A DNA stretch of 37,230 nucleotides, taken from contig CAJUOS010000018.1 in assembly GCA_910588075.1 (NCBI GenBank), positions 1-37,230 of the forward strand, given 5' to 3'. The notes beneath the pieces are model-generated. The model saw only the letters and a program-made list of their open reading frames with translations. It was not told where the DNA came from and made no database searches. The position numbers and the translations under genes were made by a program. Below, one piece after another: positions 25,701 to 32,903 of the stretch (the stretch's first letter is position 1; every line of letters begins with the position of its first letter). Origin of the DNA: an uncultured Erysipelotrichaceae bacterium (GTDB lineage Bacteria; Bacillota_I; Bacilli_A; Erysipelotrichales; Coprobacillaceae).

Positions 25701-26514
25701 ATATGGAAATACAACAACTATTCTTACAGACTATGAGATAAAATCAGCTCCACATATTTCTATCAAACCTGAAAAGCCAGGTGAATTGCCAATAATACCT
25801 CTATTACCAGATGGTCCAGATGTTATGGATAAAGATGGTCATGTACATCGTGAGTATAGTGATTACATTGTAGAAGATAAAGTTGATGAAAAATTAACTT
25901 TAAGTGAAGTAGAAGAATTTGTATTGAATAGATATGATGTTCCAGATAATGCAAAAGTTATTGTTAAAATGTTTGATAAAGATAAAAAACCAATAACTCA
26001 ATTAGATAAGTCAATTATTGGTCAATATTATATTGAAATCACTGTCGAAGATGAAGAAAAGAATACTTCAGATATTCATCTTGTTTATGAAATAAAAGAA
26101 AAATCTAATATTAATATTGATACAAATGGAGATGGAAAACCAGATTTGAATATTGATACAGATGGAGATGGAAAACCAGATTTGAATATCGATACAAATG
26201 GTGATGGAGAAGCAGATTTAAATATTGATACAAATGGTGATGGAAAAGCAGATCTCAATGTTGATATTGATAATGATGGAAAACCAGATCTTAACATTGA
26301 TACAGATGGAGATGGAAAACCAGATTTAAATCTTGATAGAGATGGCGATGGAAAAATAGATGTTGAAGTGAATGGTGAAGATGTTAAAACTCCTGAAAAG
26401 GTAAAAACAGATGATGATGCACCAACAATGATTTTAGCTTTAATGGCATTAAGTTCATTATCTATGGTTGTTTTACTGTTTTTATACAAAAAACAATTGA
26501 TTGAGAATTCATAG
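22750..26514 (+). CDS. Large secreted surface protein with beta-helix-like region, Ig-like modules and DxDxDG repeats
   Basis: A 1254-residue extracellular protein. Signal peptide about 1-33: basic start, hydrophobic core, cleavage likely after AYA. Residues about 35-420 are rich in Gly and in FNGG/INGG/TGGN turns spaced like the rungs of a beta-helix; similar regions occur in carbohydrate-binding surface proteins. Three related modules of about 110-120 residues follow (about 790-1115), each with a V-K-D-x-x-G-N-T-type strand. Seven 12-residue NIDTNGDGKPDL-type repeats (1122-1205) look like Ca2+-binding loops. The end is VKTDDD (1218-1223), one membrane segment (1227-1246) and a short KK tail: the layout of a sortase signal but without LPxTG. 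Start 22750 has AAGGAGGG; an ATG at 22732 is a weaker option. Ligand unknown. Confidence 0.88.
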   Translation: MKRVRENYKIIAVIICIALIIGLLGLVNQVAYATEGTPLGSTGYTVKGGTEGVDYEIDESAKMVVVKTGKRLTFSGTSSTYGIRVKPGTKADITLDNVTITAPLPIDVATNLTGTASGAVATTGDEILPENKTYLHLTLADGSINRLEAGDLFPALHCGEGSILVIDDGIRNVDTNGNMLVPAQGRVPKTCVLENGTKVKEGDPLYVMESKNPGKLYAYGGKSCSGIGSGIFENTGDMTFNGGYIEAYAYDKAETSTSRDYHGTGAGIGSSMAGGGTVMTFNGGTILAVGSYHGAGVGTGLSSSWGANWDRPQMEGTIKSREVNQDSIPRDIYINGGNLTAQGFEHGNAFGAGCAPGVNTGHKFIITGGNLTPITNMTSDIGGNGTDIIVTGGSFNTSKFSGTVTNGKGTALTMVKIDMSVYPEFSDKRIKSLNVLINGVSLSPEYGLPNNIDENNMVYFWLPTSVQGSDIEIENFVVIDENGKEWNSEYSYTLPGFDPSQPLAKQYIDFVLPKEEMSEKLAGLLVKQYDGLEIGGTTLKNEFADLKISARKPDGKFLNDASHLSVSHQKLLDKDGKEVNEEVKDGDVKETGSYQIILTSDEYANEPTFMVHYWGHKVRMEARIDPADSVIKDFVYQLNKGEGKIQSVTFNALIRPSDKMAKTCESPDGKVQFYANGVAIGEPVDVVPQGDLKDDYHYSTVNFEWDLKGVQVPYIEGDKVQFTAKYLGGMNYNKCEAKGNTFDNPVPGIPTARPPKVDVVPTDPNQPVKPLKPNTSIENKPGENPGDMNTLHQKADDFTMVPVMNDVLDKEAVEALIKDRYQIASQVSGADVDFESIVLKDKDGKVVDTLDRTQAGEYQIVTVVKDSLGNTITIELDYVVAQPPKVTVKPEGTDKPITLDPESPPIIDPKDGTFHSVVEDNYKQAVENRKLTQKQVEEWVASRYQSENGKISSVVVKDQNGHVVTEMDLSKPENYVIETVVKDEYGNTTTILTDYEIKSAPHISIKPEKPGELPIIPLLPDGPDVMDKDGHVHREYSDYIVEDKVDEKLTLSEVEEFVLNRYDVPDNAKVIVKMFDKDKKPITQLDKSIIGQYYIEITVEDEEKNTSDIHLVYEIKEKSNINIDTNGDGKPDLNIDTDGDGKPDLNIDTNGDGEADLNIDTNGDGKADLNVDIDNDGKPDLNIDTDGDGKPDLNLDRDGDGKIDVEVNGEDVKTPEKVKTDDDAPTMILALMALSSLSMVVLLFLYKKQLIENS
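26113..26364 (+). repeat. Seven tandem 36-bp repeats encoding DxDxDG motifs
   Basis: Seven in-frame units of 12 codons, consensus N-I-D-T-(N/D)-G-D-G-K-P-D-L. Each contains a calcium-loop type D-x-(N/D)-x-D-G core. Unit 5 (NVDIDNDG) and unit 7 (NLDRDGDGKIDV) are the most divergent. Such units can expand or contract by recombination. Confidence 0.9.
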
Positions 26515-26519
26515 TATAG

Positions 26520-26549
26520 AAAAGAGGTTCAGATTGAATCTCTTTTTTT
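26520..26549 (+). terminator. Terminator after the surface protein gene
   Basis: A 12-bp stem with one G-T pair (26520-26531 with 26535-26546), GAT loop, T run to 26549. Confidence 0.8.
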
Positions 26550-26648
26550 GTGTAATTAAATTTTATTAAAGCGAACTGTTGAATTGAAATTTATAAAACT
26601 ATATAATAATAGACATTTATTTTTGTTTTTTGTTAAAAAGAGATAAAC

Positions 26649-26677
26649 TTTACCCTTATTCTTATTTTTGTTATAAT
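26649..26677 (+). promoter_or_regulatory. Promoter of the first of three TagF-like genes
   Basis: TTTACC (26649-26654), 17-bp spacer, TATAAT (26672-26677) preceded by TGT. Confidence 0.65.
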
Positions 26678-26732
26678 GTTTAAAAGGTTTTCAATATTTA
26701 TGATCATTGAAAAATGATGTAGGAGGAAATTT

Positions 26733-27914
26733 ATGAGTATTATAAGAAAAATTAAAAAATGGATAAGATTTGTTACTTTTTATTTGATGAGTTGGATTTG
26801 TTCATTAATATATCCAATGAAAGATAATAGAGTCTGCTTTTTATCAGATGTAAGAACTGTCATGGGTGGAAATCTTAAATGTGTATATGATTATTTAGAA
26901 GATAAAAACTTTGAAAGAATTATTGAATTTAAAGCTGATAGACGAGTAAGACGTTCTTTTCAGCAGAAATTAAAACTCATTTATCATTTAGCAACATCAC
27001 GTTATATTCTTCTTGATGATTTCACAAATGCTATTACTTTTATGAAAGTAAGAAAAGGACAAGAAATTGTTCAATTATGGCATGGACCAGGAGCTTTTAA
27101 GAAATTTGGTTGGTCAAGAGCGACTAACGGTGAAAATATTGGAAGTATTCATAGAGGATATAAAAAATATACAAAAGCAAGTGTCAGTGGGGAAGGAATT
27201 AGATGGTGCTATGCTGAAGCCTTTTCTATTTCAGAAGATAAAGTTAAGGCAACTGGTTTTCCAAGAACTGACAGCTTTTTTGATCAAGATTTCTTACAAA
27301 AAACAAGAGATGACTTTTTTAAAGAATTTCCACACTTAAAAGATAAAAAAATTATATTATTTGCTCCTACATATCGCAGTACAAAAGTAAATGATGCTTC
27401 TTATGATTTTTCAAAGATTAATTTTCAAGCTATATATAATCAATTCTATAATCAAGGTTATGTTTTTATTATTAAGTGGCATCCAGCTATTTATAATAAT
27501 ATGACTATGAATGTTATTGAAAAACCAGATTTAAGTTTATATAAAGATTTTTATTATGATTTTTCTGAGTATAGAGATATTAATGATTTGCTTATTGTAT
27601 GTGATACTCTGATTACAGATTATTCTTCAGTTATTTTTGATTATGTTTTGTTGAATAAGCCTATTATTTATTTTACATATGATTTAGATGAATATACAGG
27701 TTATGGTGGAAGAGGATTATATTTTGATTTTGATGAATATGTATTTGGACAAGTGGTGCATAAATGTGATAATCTTGTTGATGCTATTTCTCATAATGAT
27801 TTAATGGAAGAAAAACGTAAAGTTTTCTTTGATAAATTTATGGGAGAATGTGATGGATATTCAACATATAAAACATGTCAATGGATATTTGAAAATAATC
27901 AAAATATAAAATAG
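26733..27914 (+). CDS. CDP-glycerol/ribitol phosphotransferase family protein (393 residues)
   Basis: TagB/TagF-type transferase without a long N-terminal domain. The first 30 residues are basic and hydrophobic and probably attach it to the membrane. Then come FLSDVRTVMGGNL, H117 in QLWHGPGAFKKFGWSRA, GFPRTD, APTYRST, H250 in IIKWHP and ITDYSSVIFDY, covering both catalytic histidines and the CDP site of the family. Start ATG 26733 with GGAGG about 8 bases upstream and its own promoter. A terminator separates it from the next relative. It could be a primase adding the first polyol-phosphate or a chain-extending polymerase; length and sequence alone do not decide. Confidence 0.88.
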   Translation: MSIIRKIKKWIRFVTFYLMSWICSLIYPMKDNRVCFLSDVRTVMGGNLKCVYDYLEDKNFERIIEFKADRRVRRSFQQKLKLIYHLATSRYILLDDFTNAITFMKVRKGQEIVQLWHGPGAFKKFGWSRATNGENIGSIHRGYKKYTKASVSGEGIRWCYAEAFSISEDKVKATGFPRTDSFFDQDFLQKTRDDFFKEFPHLKDKKIILFAPTYRSTKVNDASYDFSKINFQAIYNQFYNQGYVFIIKWHPAIYNNMTMNVIEKPDLSLYKDFYYDFSEYRDINDLLIVCDTLITDYSSVIFDYVLLNKPIIYFTYDLDEYTGYGGRGLYFDFDEYVFGQVVHKCDNLVDAISHNDLMEEKRKVFFDKFMGECDGYSTYKTCQWIFENNQNIK

Positions 27915-27948
27915 AGAAATTATATATTGATGAAAAGTGGGTATCTTT

Positions 27949-27973
27949 AAGGAAAGTGTTAAACTTTCCTTTT
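27949..27973 (+). terminator. Terminator after the 393-residue transferase gene
   Basis: A 9-bp perfect stem (27949-27957 with 27963-27971), 5-base loop, short T run. Confidence 0.65.
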
Positions 27974-28040
27974 GTCATTAGTAATTAAAGTTAATGGTGT
28001 TTTAATTATAAAAATATATTTTTATTCTTGATGAAAGAAA

Positions 28041-28049
28041 TGTTATAAT
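28041..28049 (+). promoter_or_regulatory. Extended -10 promoter of the second TagF-like gene
   Basis: TGT immediately followed by TATAAT (28044-28049); the -35 position (TTTATT, 28021-28026) is weak. Confidence 0.55.
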
Positions 28050-28074
28050 AAAAAATAAGAAATGTGGTGAGGAA

Positions 28075-29187
28075 ATGAAAAGTTTAATAAAAATGATAAT
28101 TCAAATTATAAGACGTATAGATTATATTGTTTTATATTGTATATGTCGTGTGCTTTATCCTATTAATCATAAGCAGGTTTTATTTTTATCTGATTCACGA
28201 GAAAGTATGAGTGGAAATTTTTATTTTATATATGAGAAGATAAAAGATAATTATATAATAAAAACATACTTAGGAAATCATAAAAAATATTCAAAATTTC
28301 AAATATGTAAAGATATGGCAATATCACATTATATTTTAGTTGATGATTTTTATCCACTCATTTATCCCATTCCACTAAGAAAGGCAACTAAATTAATTCA
28401 AGTTTGGCATGCAGTGGGAGCTTTTAAAACAGTAGGTTTTGCAAGAAAACAAAATCATGATCGCTTTTCTATGACACATTGCAATTATACAGATGCCATT
28501 GTTAGTTCTCCATCAATATGTCAAGATTATGCTCGAGCATTTCGAATGAAAGAAGAACAAGTTCATAGTGTTGGAATACCACGCACAGATATATTTTTTA
28601 ATCAAAAGTATATGATAGAAAAAAGAGAAGAACTCTATCAAAAGTATCCTATCCTTAAAGATAAAAAAGTTATTTTATTTGCACCAACTTTTCGAGGGAA
28701 TAATATACATCAAGCTTATTATGATTTTAATAAAATTGATTTTCAACAATTACAATCACAATTATCTGATGATTATGTTTTTATTATAAAAATGCATCCT
28801 TTCATTCAAAATACATATCAACAACAATTGGATCCATCATTTTATTTAGATTTAACAGAAGAAAGAGAAATTAATGATTTGTTATTGATTACCCAAATTT
28901 TAATTACAGATTATTCATCAGTTATATTTGAAGCATCTTTATTAAATATTTATACTATCTTTTATGCATATGACTTAGAAGAATATATTTCAGATCGAGA
29001 CTTTTTTTATTCATATGATAGATATACATATGGACCTGTAGTTAAGAATCAAAAAGAATTAGAAAATGCCATTATACATCCTCAAAAGGATTTAAAAAAA
29101 ATACAAGAATTTCGCAATTATTTTATGAGTAGTTGTGATGGAAAAGCAACAGATTGTTTCATAAAAATGTTGTTAAAGGAGAAATAA
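28075..29187 (+). CDS. CDP-glycerol/ribitol phosphotransferase family protein (370 residues)
   Basis: Second of three adjacent TagB/TagF-type enzymes. It shares the family blocks FLSDSRESMSGNF, H112 in QVWHAVGAFKTVGFARK, GIPRTD, APTFRGN, H241 in IIKMHP and ITDYSSVIFEA. A hydrophobic, basic N-terminus (about 1-30) suggests membrane contact. The ribosome-binding site GGTGAGGAA lies unusually close (about 3-4 bases) to the ATG at 28075. The next gene begins 2 bases after its stop, so the two are co-translated. Divergence from the neighbours suggests separate roles or polyol linkages rather than recent duplication. Confidence 0.88.
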   Translation: MKSLIKMIIQIIRRIDYIVLYCICRVLYPINHKQVLFLSDSRESMSGNFYFIYEKIKDNYIIKTYLGNHKKYSKFQICKDMAISHYILVDDFYPLIYPIPLRKATKLIQVWHAVGAFKTVGFARKQNHDRFSMTHCNYTDAIVSSPSICQDYARAFRMKEEQVHSVGIPRTDIFFNQKYMIEKREELYQKYPILKDKKVILFAPTFRGNNIHQAYYDFNKIDFQQLQSQLSDDYVFIIKMHPFIQNTYQQQLDPSFYLDLTEEREINDLLLITQILITDYSSVIFEASLLNIYTIFYAYDLEEYISDRDFFYSYDRYTYGPVVKNQKELENAIIHPQKDLKKIQEFRNYFMSSCDGKATDCFIKMLLKEK

Positions 29188-29189
29188 CC

Positions 29190-30323
29190 ATGAGTATAAT
29201 TATAAAAATAGGAACATATTTCTTAAATTTCATTTATACATTTATGAAAATTTTACCTGTACAAGAAAAAATAACTTATATATCTAGACAAATGAATACG
29301 ATACCTAAAGATTTTGAGATGGTGATAAAGTGTATTCAAGAAAAAGATAAGCACTATAAACATGTTGTTTTAGCAAGAATGATACCAAATAATATAGTAG
29401 GAAAAATAAAATATTGTTTCCATATCCTAAAACAAATGTATCATATAGCAACTTCACGTGCTGTTCTGCTTGATACTTATTGCATTCCTGTCAGTTTGTT
29501 AAAGCAAAGAAAAAATTTAATAGTGATTCAAATGTGGCATGCTTTAGGCGCTTTTAAGAAATTTGGATATAGTATTTTAGATCAAGAAGAGGGATCATCA
29601 TCAAAAATTGCTCATCTTATGAAAATGCATCATAACTATACATATGTATTATCAAGTAGTCCATATGCTGCTTGCTTTTTTGCAGAAGCTTTTCATGTTA
29701 GTCAAGAGAAAATGAAAATTTTTCCATTACCTAAAACTGATTTATTAACAGACGAAGATTTGAAAATGAAAACAATTCATCGCATTTATCAAAGGTATCC
29801 ACAATTACAAAATACAGAAAAGAAAATCATTGTTTATGCTCCTACATTTAGAAAGAAAAATGATGATATGTTATATCAGGCAATTATTCAATTAATTCAA
29901 GAAATTGATTTTAATCAGTATGAATTTGTATTAAAACTCCATCCACTTACACATTTTGATATTCATCATTCAAATATAATTATAGATAATGATTTTACAT
30001 CTTTAGAATTTTTTCATTTAGCAGATTATGTAATTACTGACTATTCAGCTATAATATTTGAGGCTGTTATGCTTGATAAACCTATTTATTTCTATGCGTT
30101 TGATTATCAGCAATATATGGATAAAAGATCATTTTATATTGATTATCAAAAACAATTACCTGGACCAATCATTGAAAATGCTTCAAAGTTAATGGCAGAA
30201 ATTATGAGAGAGGATGTCAATAAGCAAAGTATTATCGATTTTAAAAACTTGATGATTGCTTCTTGTGAAAGAAGTTATACAGAGGATTTTACTTGTTTTT
30301 TACTTCATGAGATAGACCAATAA
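29190..30323 (+). CDS. CDP-glycerol/ribitol phosphotransferase family protein (377 residues)
   Basis: Third TagB/TagF-type enzyme of the cluster and the most divergent. H117 in IQMWHALGAFKKFGYS and H251 in VLKLHP are retained, as is APTFRKK, but the CDP-site motif reads ITDYSAIIFEA with Ala for the second Ser. The N-terminal block (TYISRQMNTIPKDF) also differs from the SD-R-x-S-M-G-G-N pattern of the other two. ATG 29190 is chosen because AAAGGAGAAA is placed correctly upstream; earlier in-frame codons overlap the previous gene. A terminator overlaps its stop codon. Substrate unknown; a CDP-polyol other than that used by its neighbours is an attractive but untested idea. Confidence 0.86.
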   Translation: MSIIIKIGTYFLNFIYTFMKILPVQEKITYISRQMNTIPKDFEMVIKCIQEKDKHYKHVVLARMIPNNIVGKIKYCFHILKQMYHIATSRAVLLDTYCIPVSLLKQRKNLIVIQMWHALGAFKKFGYSILDQEEGSSSKIAHLMKMHHNYTYVLSSSPYAACFFAEAFHVSQEKMKIFPLPKTDLLTDEDLKMKTIHRIYQRYPQLQNTEKKIIVYAPTFRKKNDDMLYQAIIQLIQEIDFNQYEFVLKLHPLTHFDIHHSNIIIDNDFTSLEFFHLADYVITDYSAIIFEAVMLDKPIYFYAFDYQQYMDKRSFYIDYQKQLPGPIIENASKLMAEIMREDVNKQSIIDFKNLMIASCERSYTEDFTCFLLHEIDQ

Positions 30324-30337
30324 AGGTCTATTTTTTT
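30312..30337 (+). terminator. Terminator closing the TagF-like pair
   Basis: A 7-bp GC-containing stem (30312-30318 with 30325-30331), 6-base loop and a T run to 30337, overlapping the stop codon. Confidence 0.8.
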
Positions 30338-30378
30338 GTTTCCTTCATACATTGTTATATGGGTGTAGGAGGAGAATT

Positions 30379-30711
30379 ATGAATAGAGGAGAAATATATT
30401 ATGCAGATTTATCTCCAGTTATAGGGAGTGAGCAAGGGGGTTATAGACCTGTTGTAATTCTACAAAATAATAAAGGAAATAAGTATTCAACAACAGTTAT
30501 TGTAGCTCCAATATCATCACGATTAACTAAAAATGCATTACCAACACATGTGTTTATAGAACCACATTTTTTAGAAAAAAAATCTGTTATACTTTTAGAA
30601 CAAATTCGTACAATAGATAAGAAAAGAATTGATGAGAAATTAGGAATGTTATCTTCTGGAATTATGGAGAAAGTAGATCAAGCTATTAAAACAAGTTTAG
30701 ACATTAAATAA
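30379..30711 (+). CDS. ndoA: MazF/NdoA-type mRNA endoribonuclease (toxin) without adjacent antitoxin
   Basis: PemK/MazF-fold ribonuclease of 110 residues that cuts RNA at short specific sequences and can halt growth. The N-terminal RGEIYYADLSPVIGSEQGG, then RPVVILQN, PISSRL and the C-terminal SVILLEQIRTIDKKRI closely follow Bacillus NdoA as I recall it, including the conserved Arg in the RPV strand and the QIRTIDK segment. Start ATG 30379 with GTAGGAGGAG upstream; the in-frame TTG at 30352 has none. In most genomes an antitoxin of about 80-95 residues precedes the toxin. Here only about 55 bases separate it from the previous gene, with a terminator in between, and the next gene encodes a membrane protein. 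The antitoxin must therefore be elsewhere, or be absent. Confidence 0.93.
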   Translation: MNRGEIYYADLSPVIGSEQGGYRPVVILQNNKGNKYSTTVIVAPISSRLTKNALPTHVFIEPHFLEKKSVILLEQIRTIDKKRIDEKLGMLSSGIMEKVDQAIKTSLDIK

Positions 30712-30717
30712 TTGTTA

Positions 30718-30726
30718 TGTTATAAT
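30718..30726 (+). promoter_or_regulatory. Extended -10 promoter before the second DUF975-like gene
   Basis: TGT followed by TATAAT (30721-30726), starting 7 bases after the ndoA stop codon. No good -35 box was seen. Confidence 0.5.
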
Positions 30727-30750
30727 TGTGGTTGTATAAGGAGTGATAAT

Positions 30751-31647
30751 ATGAATATTAAAAATATAAAAAATAGGGCAGATGAATTGTTGGTTAATGC
30801 TAAACCACAATATGTTCGTATTTTAATGATTATGTTATTAATTGGTATGGTGCAATCTTTTTTTTCTAGTGAAAATGGTTTTCCAATGATTGTATCATTA
30901 ATGGTAACAATTGCTTTTCTTTCGTTTGATCATGGTTATATTGTTTCATCATTAAAAATAGTTAGAAATAATTATACAGCATTAAAAGATGAAGATGCAT
31001 GGGTAGGATTTTCAAGATTTCAAGCTTTATTTCCTACATATTTGGTAATGGGGCTTATTAAATTTGCTATTCTATTTTGCATTACATTTGTATTGTTTAT
31101 TTTATTGGCTATTTTTTATGGGGCAACAATTTCTTATATGCCAAATTTAGTATTTAATACTAATAATGTTGAAACAGTTGTACAATTTTTAACAACTTAT
31201 CCTATATTTTTATTACAAATACTGATTGTTGCTTTTATTATTTTATTTGTGAGTTATATTTTATCAATTTATTTTTTTGCTGTTGCCTATTTATTAGAGC
31301 AATATCATATGGAAACAATAACAGCAATTAAAGAATCAATTCAATTTATTCATGGATATGCTTTTGATTTGTTTAAATTAGATCTTTCATATTTTGGTTG
31401 GTTTATATTAATAGCAATTGCTGAAGAATTTCTTACTTATTGTGTAGGATTTATACCTTTTTTTGGAACACTTATAGTTATTGTGCTTTGTGGTATGCTT
31501 TCTATTTATACTTTCTTACCACAATATCATTTATCTCGAGCTATATTTTTTGAGGAAATTGCATATCGACGTTATGAAGTCAATCATCAACAAACAAATG
31601 AAATTGTTGATGATAGTGTAGAGGATTTTAATGAAAAGGGAGAGTAA
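30751..31647 (+). CDS. DUF975-like multi-pass membrane protein
   Basis: Membrane protein of 298 residues, about six hydrophobic segments, function unknown. The N-terminus MNIKNIKNRADELL and the later HGYI, DEDAWVGFSRF and P-T-Y-L-V blocks fit DUF975 and mirror the protein at 151-990. The C-terminus after about residue 272 is hydrophilic and acidic (DDSVEDFNEKGE). Start ATG 30751 with AAGGAG 7 bases upstream; earlier in-frame codons lie in the promoter. A single base separates it from the CPBP protease gene, whose ribosome-binding site lies in its last codons, so the two are co-translated. Confidence 0.8.
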   Translation: MNIKNIKNRADELLVNAKPQYVRILMIMLLIGMVQSFFSSENGFPMIVSLMVTIAFLSFDHGYIVSSLKIVRNNYTALKDEDAWVGFSRFQALFPTYLVMGLIKFAILFCITFVLFILLAIFYGATISYMPNLVFNTNNVETVVQFLTTYPIFLLQILIVAFIILFVSYILSIYFFAVAYLLEQYHMETITAIKESIQFIHGYAFDLFKLDLSYFGWFILIAIAEEFLTYCVGFIPFFGTLIVIVLCGMLSIYTFLPQYHLSRAIFFEEIAYRRYEVNHQQTNEIVDDSVEDFNEKGE

Positions 31648-31648
31648 A

Positions 31649-32365
31649 ATGTTTACAAGAAAACTTTCTAAGCAAGCAAAATTAATGATGTTATTTGTGT
31701 TTGTTCCTCTTTATTTCTTTTGTGGTTCTATTATAGCAACTGCACTTATAAAGTTTTGTGTTATTCAATTTTCTTTAGTTATAGATGAAACAACTGCAGT
31801 TGCATATTTGAATTTAATATTAGACTCTATTTATGCAATTATTATTTTATGTATTTTCAAAGATTCTCTCAAAGAACAATTTCAAGATTTTTTGAAAGAT
31901 AAAAAAGAAAATTTATTATATGGTTGTGTTATTGGCTTTGTCATGCTTTTTGCAGCTGGGATAATCGGAGGACTCATCTCTATGTCTTTTGGGGCACAAT
32001 CTGATAGTCAAAATCAAATATTAATAGAAAATCTTGCAATAGCACATCCAATTATTATTGTTATAACATCAGTTATATTGGCTCCAATAGTTGAAGAATT
32101 GTTATTTAGATCAACTCTTTTTGGATGGTTGTATGAAGTTCATCCAATTGTAGCACATTTTGGATCAGCATTTTTATTTGGTTTTGTTCATGTTATGGAT
32201 GCTATTTTGTCTGGTAATTATCAAGAATGGACTCAGATTTTTGCATATTTTTTAATGGGAGGCGTTTTAAGTTTCATATATGAAAAAAGGAACAATATAT
32301 ATGTTCCAATATTAAGTCATATGATGAATAATTTGATTTCTATTTTACTTGTATTGTTTGGTTAA
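31649..32365 (+). CDS. CPBP-family intramembrane metalloprotease (Abi/CAAX type)
   Basis: Membrane protein of 238 residues with about seven or eight predicted spans. The three family motifs are complete: E149-E150-xxx-R154 (EELLFR), FGFVH with H181, and H224-xxx-N228 (SHMMNN), which together form the intramembrane active site. Relatives include Rce1-type CAAX proteases and bacteriocin self-immunity proteins. The substrate here is unknown and no bacteriocin precursor gene was seen nearby. Start ATG 31649 with AAAGGGAGAG upstream, one base after the DUF975-like stop; the ATG at 31631 overlaps that gene and lacks a site. It converges on the PAP2 gene with a short shared terminator. Confidence 0.88.
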   Translation: MFTRKLSKQAKLMMLFVFVPLYFFCGSIIATALIKFCVIQFSLVIDETTAVAYLNLILDSIYAIIILCIFKDSLKEQFQDFLKDKKENLLYGCVIGFVMLFAAGIIGGLISMSFGAQSDSQNQILIENLAIAHPIIIVITSVILAPIVEELLFRSTLFGWLYEVHPIVAHFGSAFLFGFVHVMDAILSGNYQEWTQIFAYFLMGGVLSFIYEKRNNIYVPILSHMMNNLISILLVLFG

Positions 32366-32392
32366 GGTTTCACTCAATGTGATTCCTTTTTT
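32364..32392 (+). terminator. Terminator after the CPBP protease gene
   Basis: Stem AAGG/CCTT plus TCAC/GTGA with a symmetric TT/TT mismatch, 5-base loop and six T's. It lies between convergent genes. Confidence 0.55.
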
Positions 32393-32903
32393 ATATGAGA
32401 TATACAATGAATCCGATTGTTATCCCAAGTAACATTCCAACAACAACATCTGAAAAATAATGAACAAATAAATAAAGACGTGATAGGGCTGTTAAAATCG
32501 CATAAAATAGACCTATACTTCCCAATAAAGGATTGTATAAAAACATAACAGTGCTACATGCAAAAGAAGATGTTGTATGTCCTGATGGAAAAGACAAATC
32601 ATTGGGTATTGGAACAAGCATATGAACATCTTTATAAAGATGACAAGGTCTTTTTCTTTTAACAATAGATTTAATTGTTATTTGACCGATAAGCGTTGCA
32701 CCAATAAGAGCTATAAGCATATCAATAGACATAGAACGTGTTTGATCAAAAAAATTAGTAATAAGAATAACAATCAACCAGTTAATACCAAAATCACCAC
32801 AAGAACTAATAAGTTTCATTGTTTCATTAAGATAATGATGATGGTAATAATTTGTCATAAAAAATGCAATTTTTTTATCGTATTCTATGATTTTATTAAG
32901 CAT
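32391..32903 (-). CDS. PAP2-family membrane phosphatase
   Basis: Membrane phosphatase of 170 residues with about five spans. All three PAP2 motifs are present: K78...R85-P86 (SIVKRKRP), PSGH (106-109) with the catalytic H109, and SR141...H148...D152 (SRLYLFVHYFSD). Small proteins of this type in Gram-positives often dephosphorylate undecaprenyl pyrophosphate (BcrC) or phosphatidylglycerol phosphate; which applies here is not decided by sequence. The start overlaps the end of the upstream HAD-like gene by 8 bases and only a weak AAGAAG precedes the ATG, so translation probably depends on coupling to that gene. Confidence 0.9.
   Translation of the reverse strand: MLNKIIEYDKKIAFFMTNYYHHHYLNETMKLISSCGDFGINWLIVILITNFFDQTRSMSIDMLIALIGATLIGQITIKSIVKRKRPCHLYKDVHMLVPIPNDLSFPSGHTTSSFACSTVMFLYNPLLGSIGLFYAILTALSRLYLFVHYFSDVVVGMLLGITIGFIVYLI

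Noticed and set aside
26085..26489. 134-codon open frame on the minus strand, Ser/Pro-rich
   Set aside because: It mirrors the DxDxDG repeats of the surface protein in antisense; no ribosome-binding site or promoter, and the composition is a by-product of the repeats.
26390..26514. LPxTG sortase signal on the surface protein
   Set aside because: No LPxTG or close variant precedes the membrane span; the nearest motif is VKTDDD.
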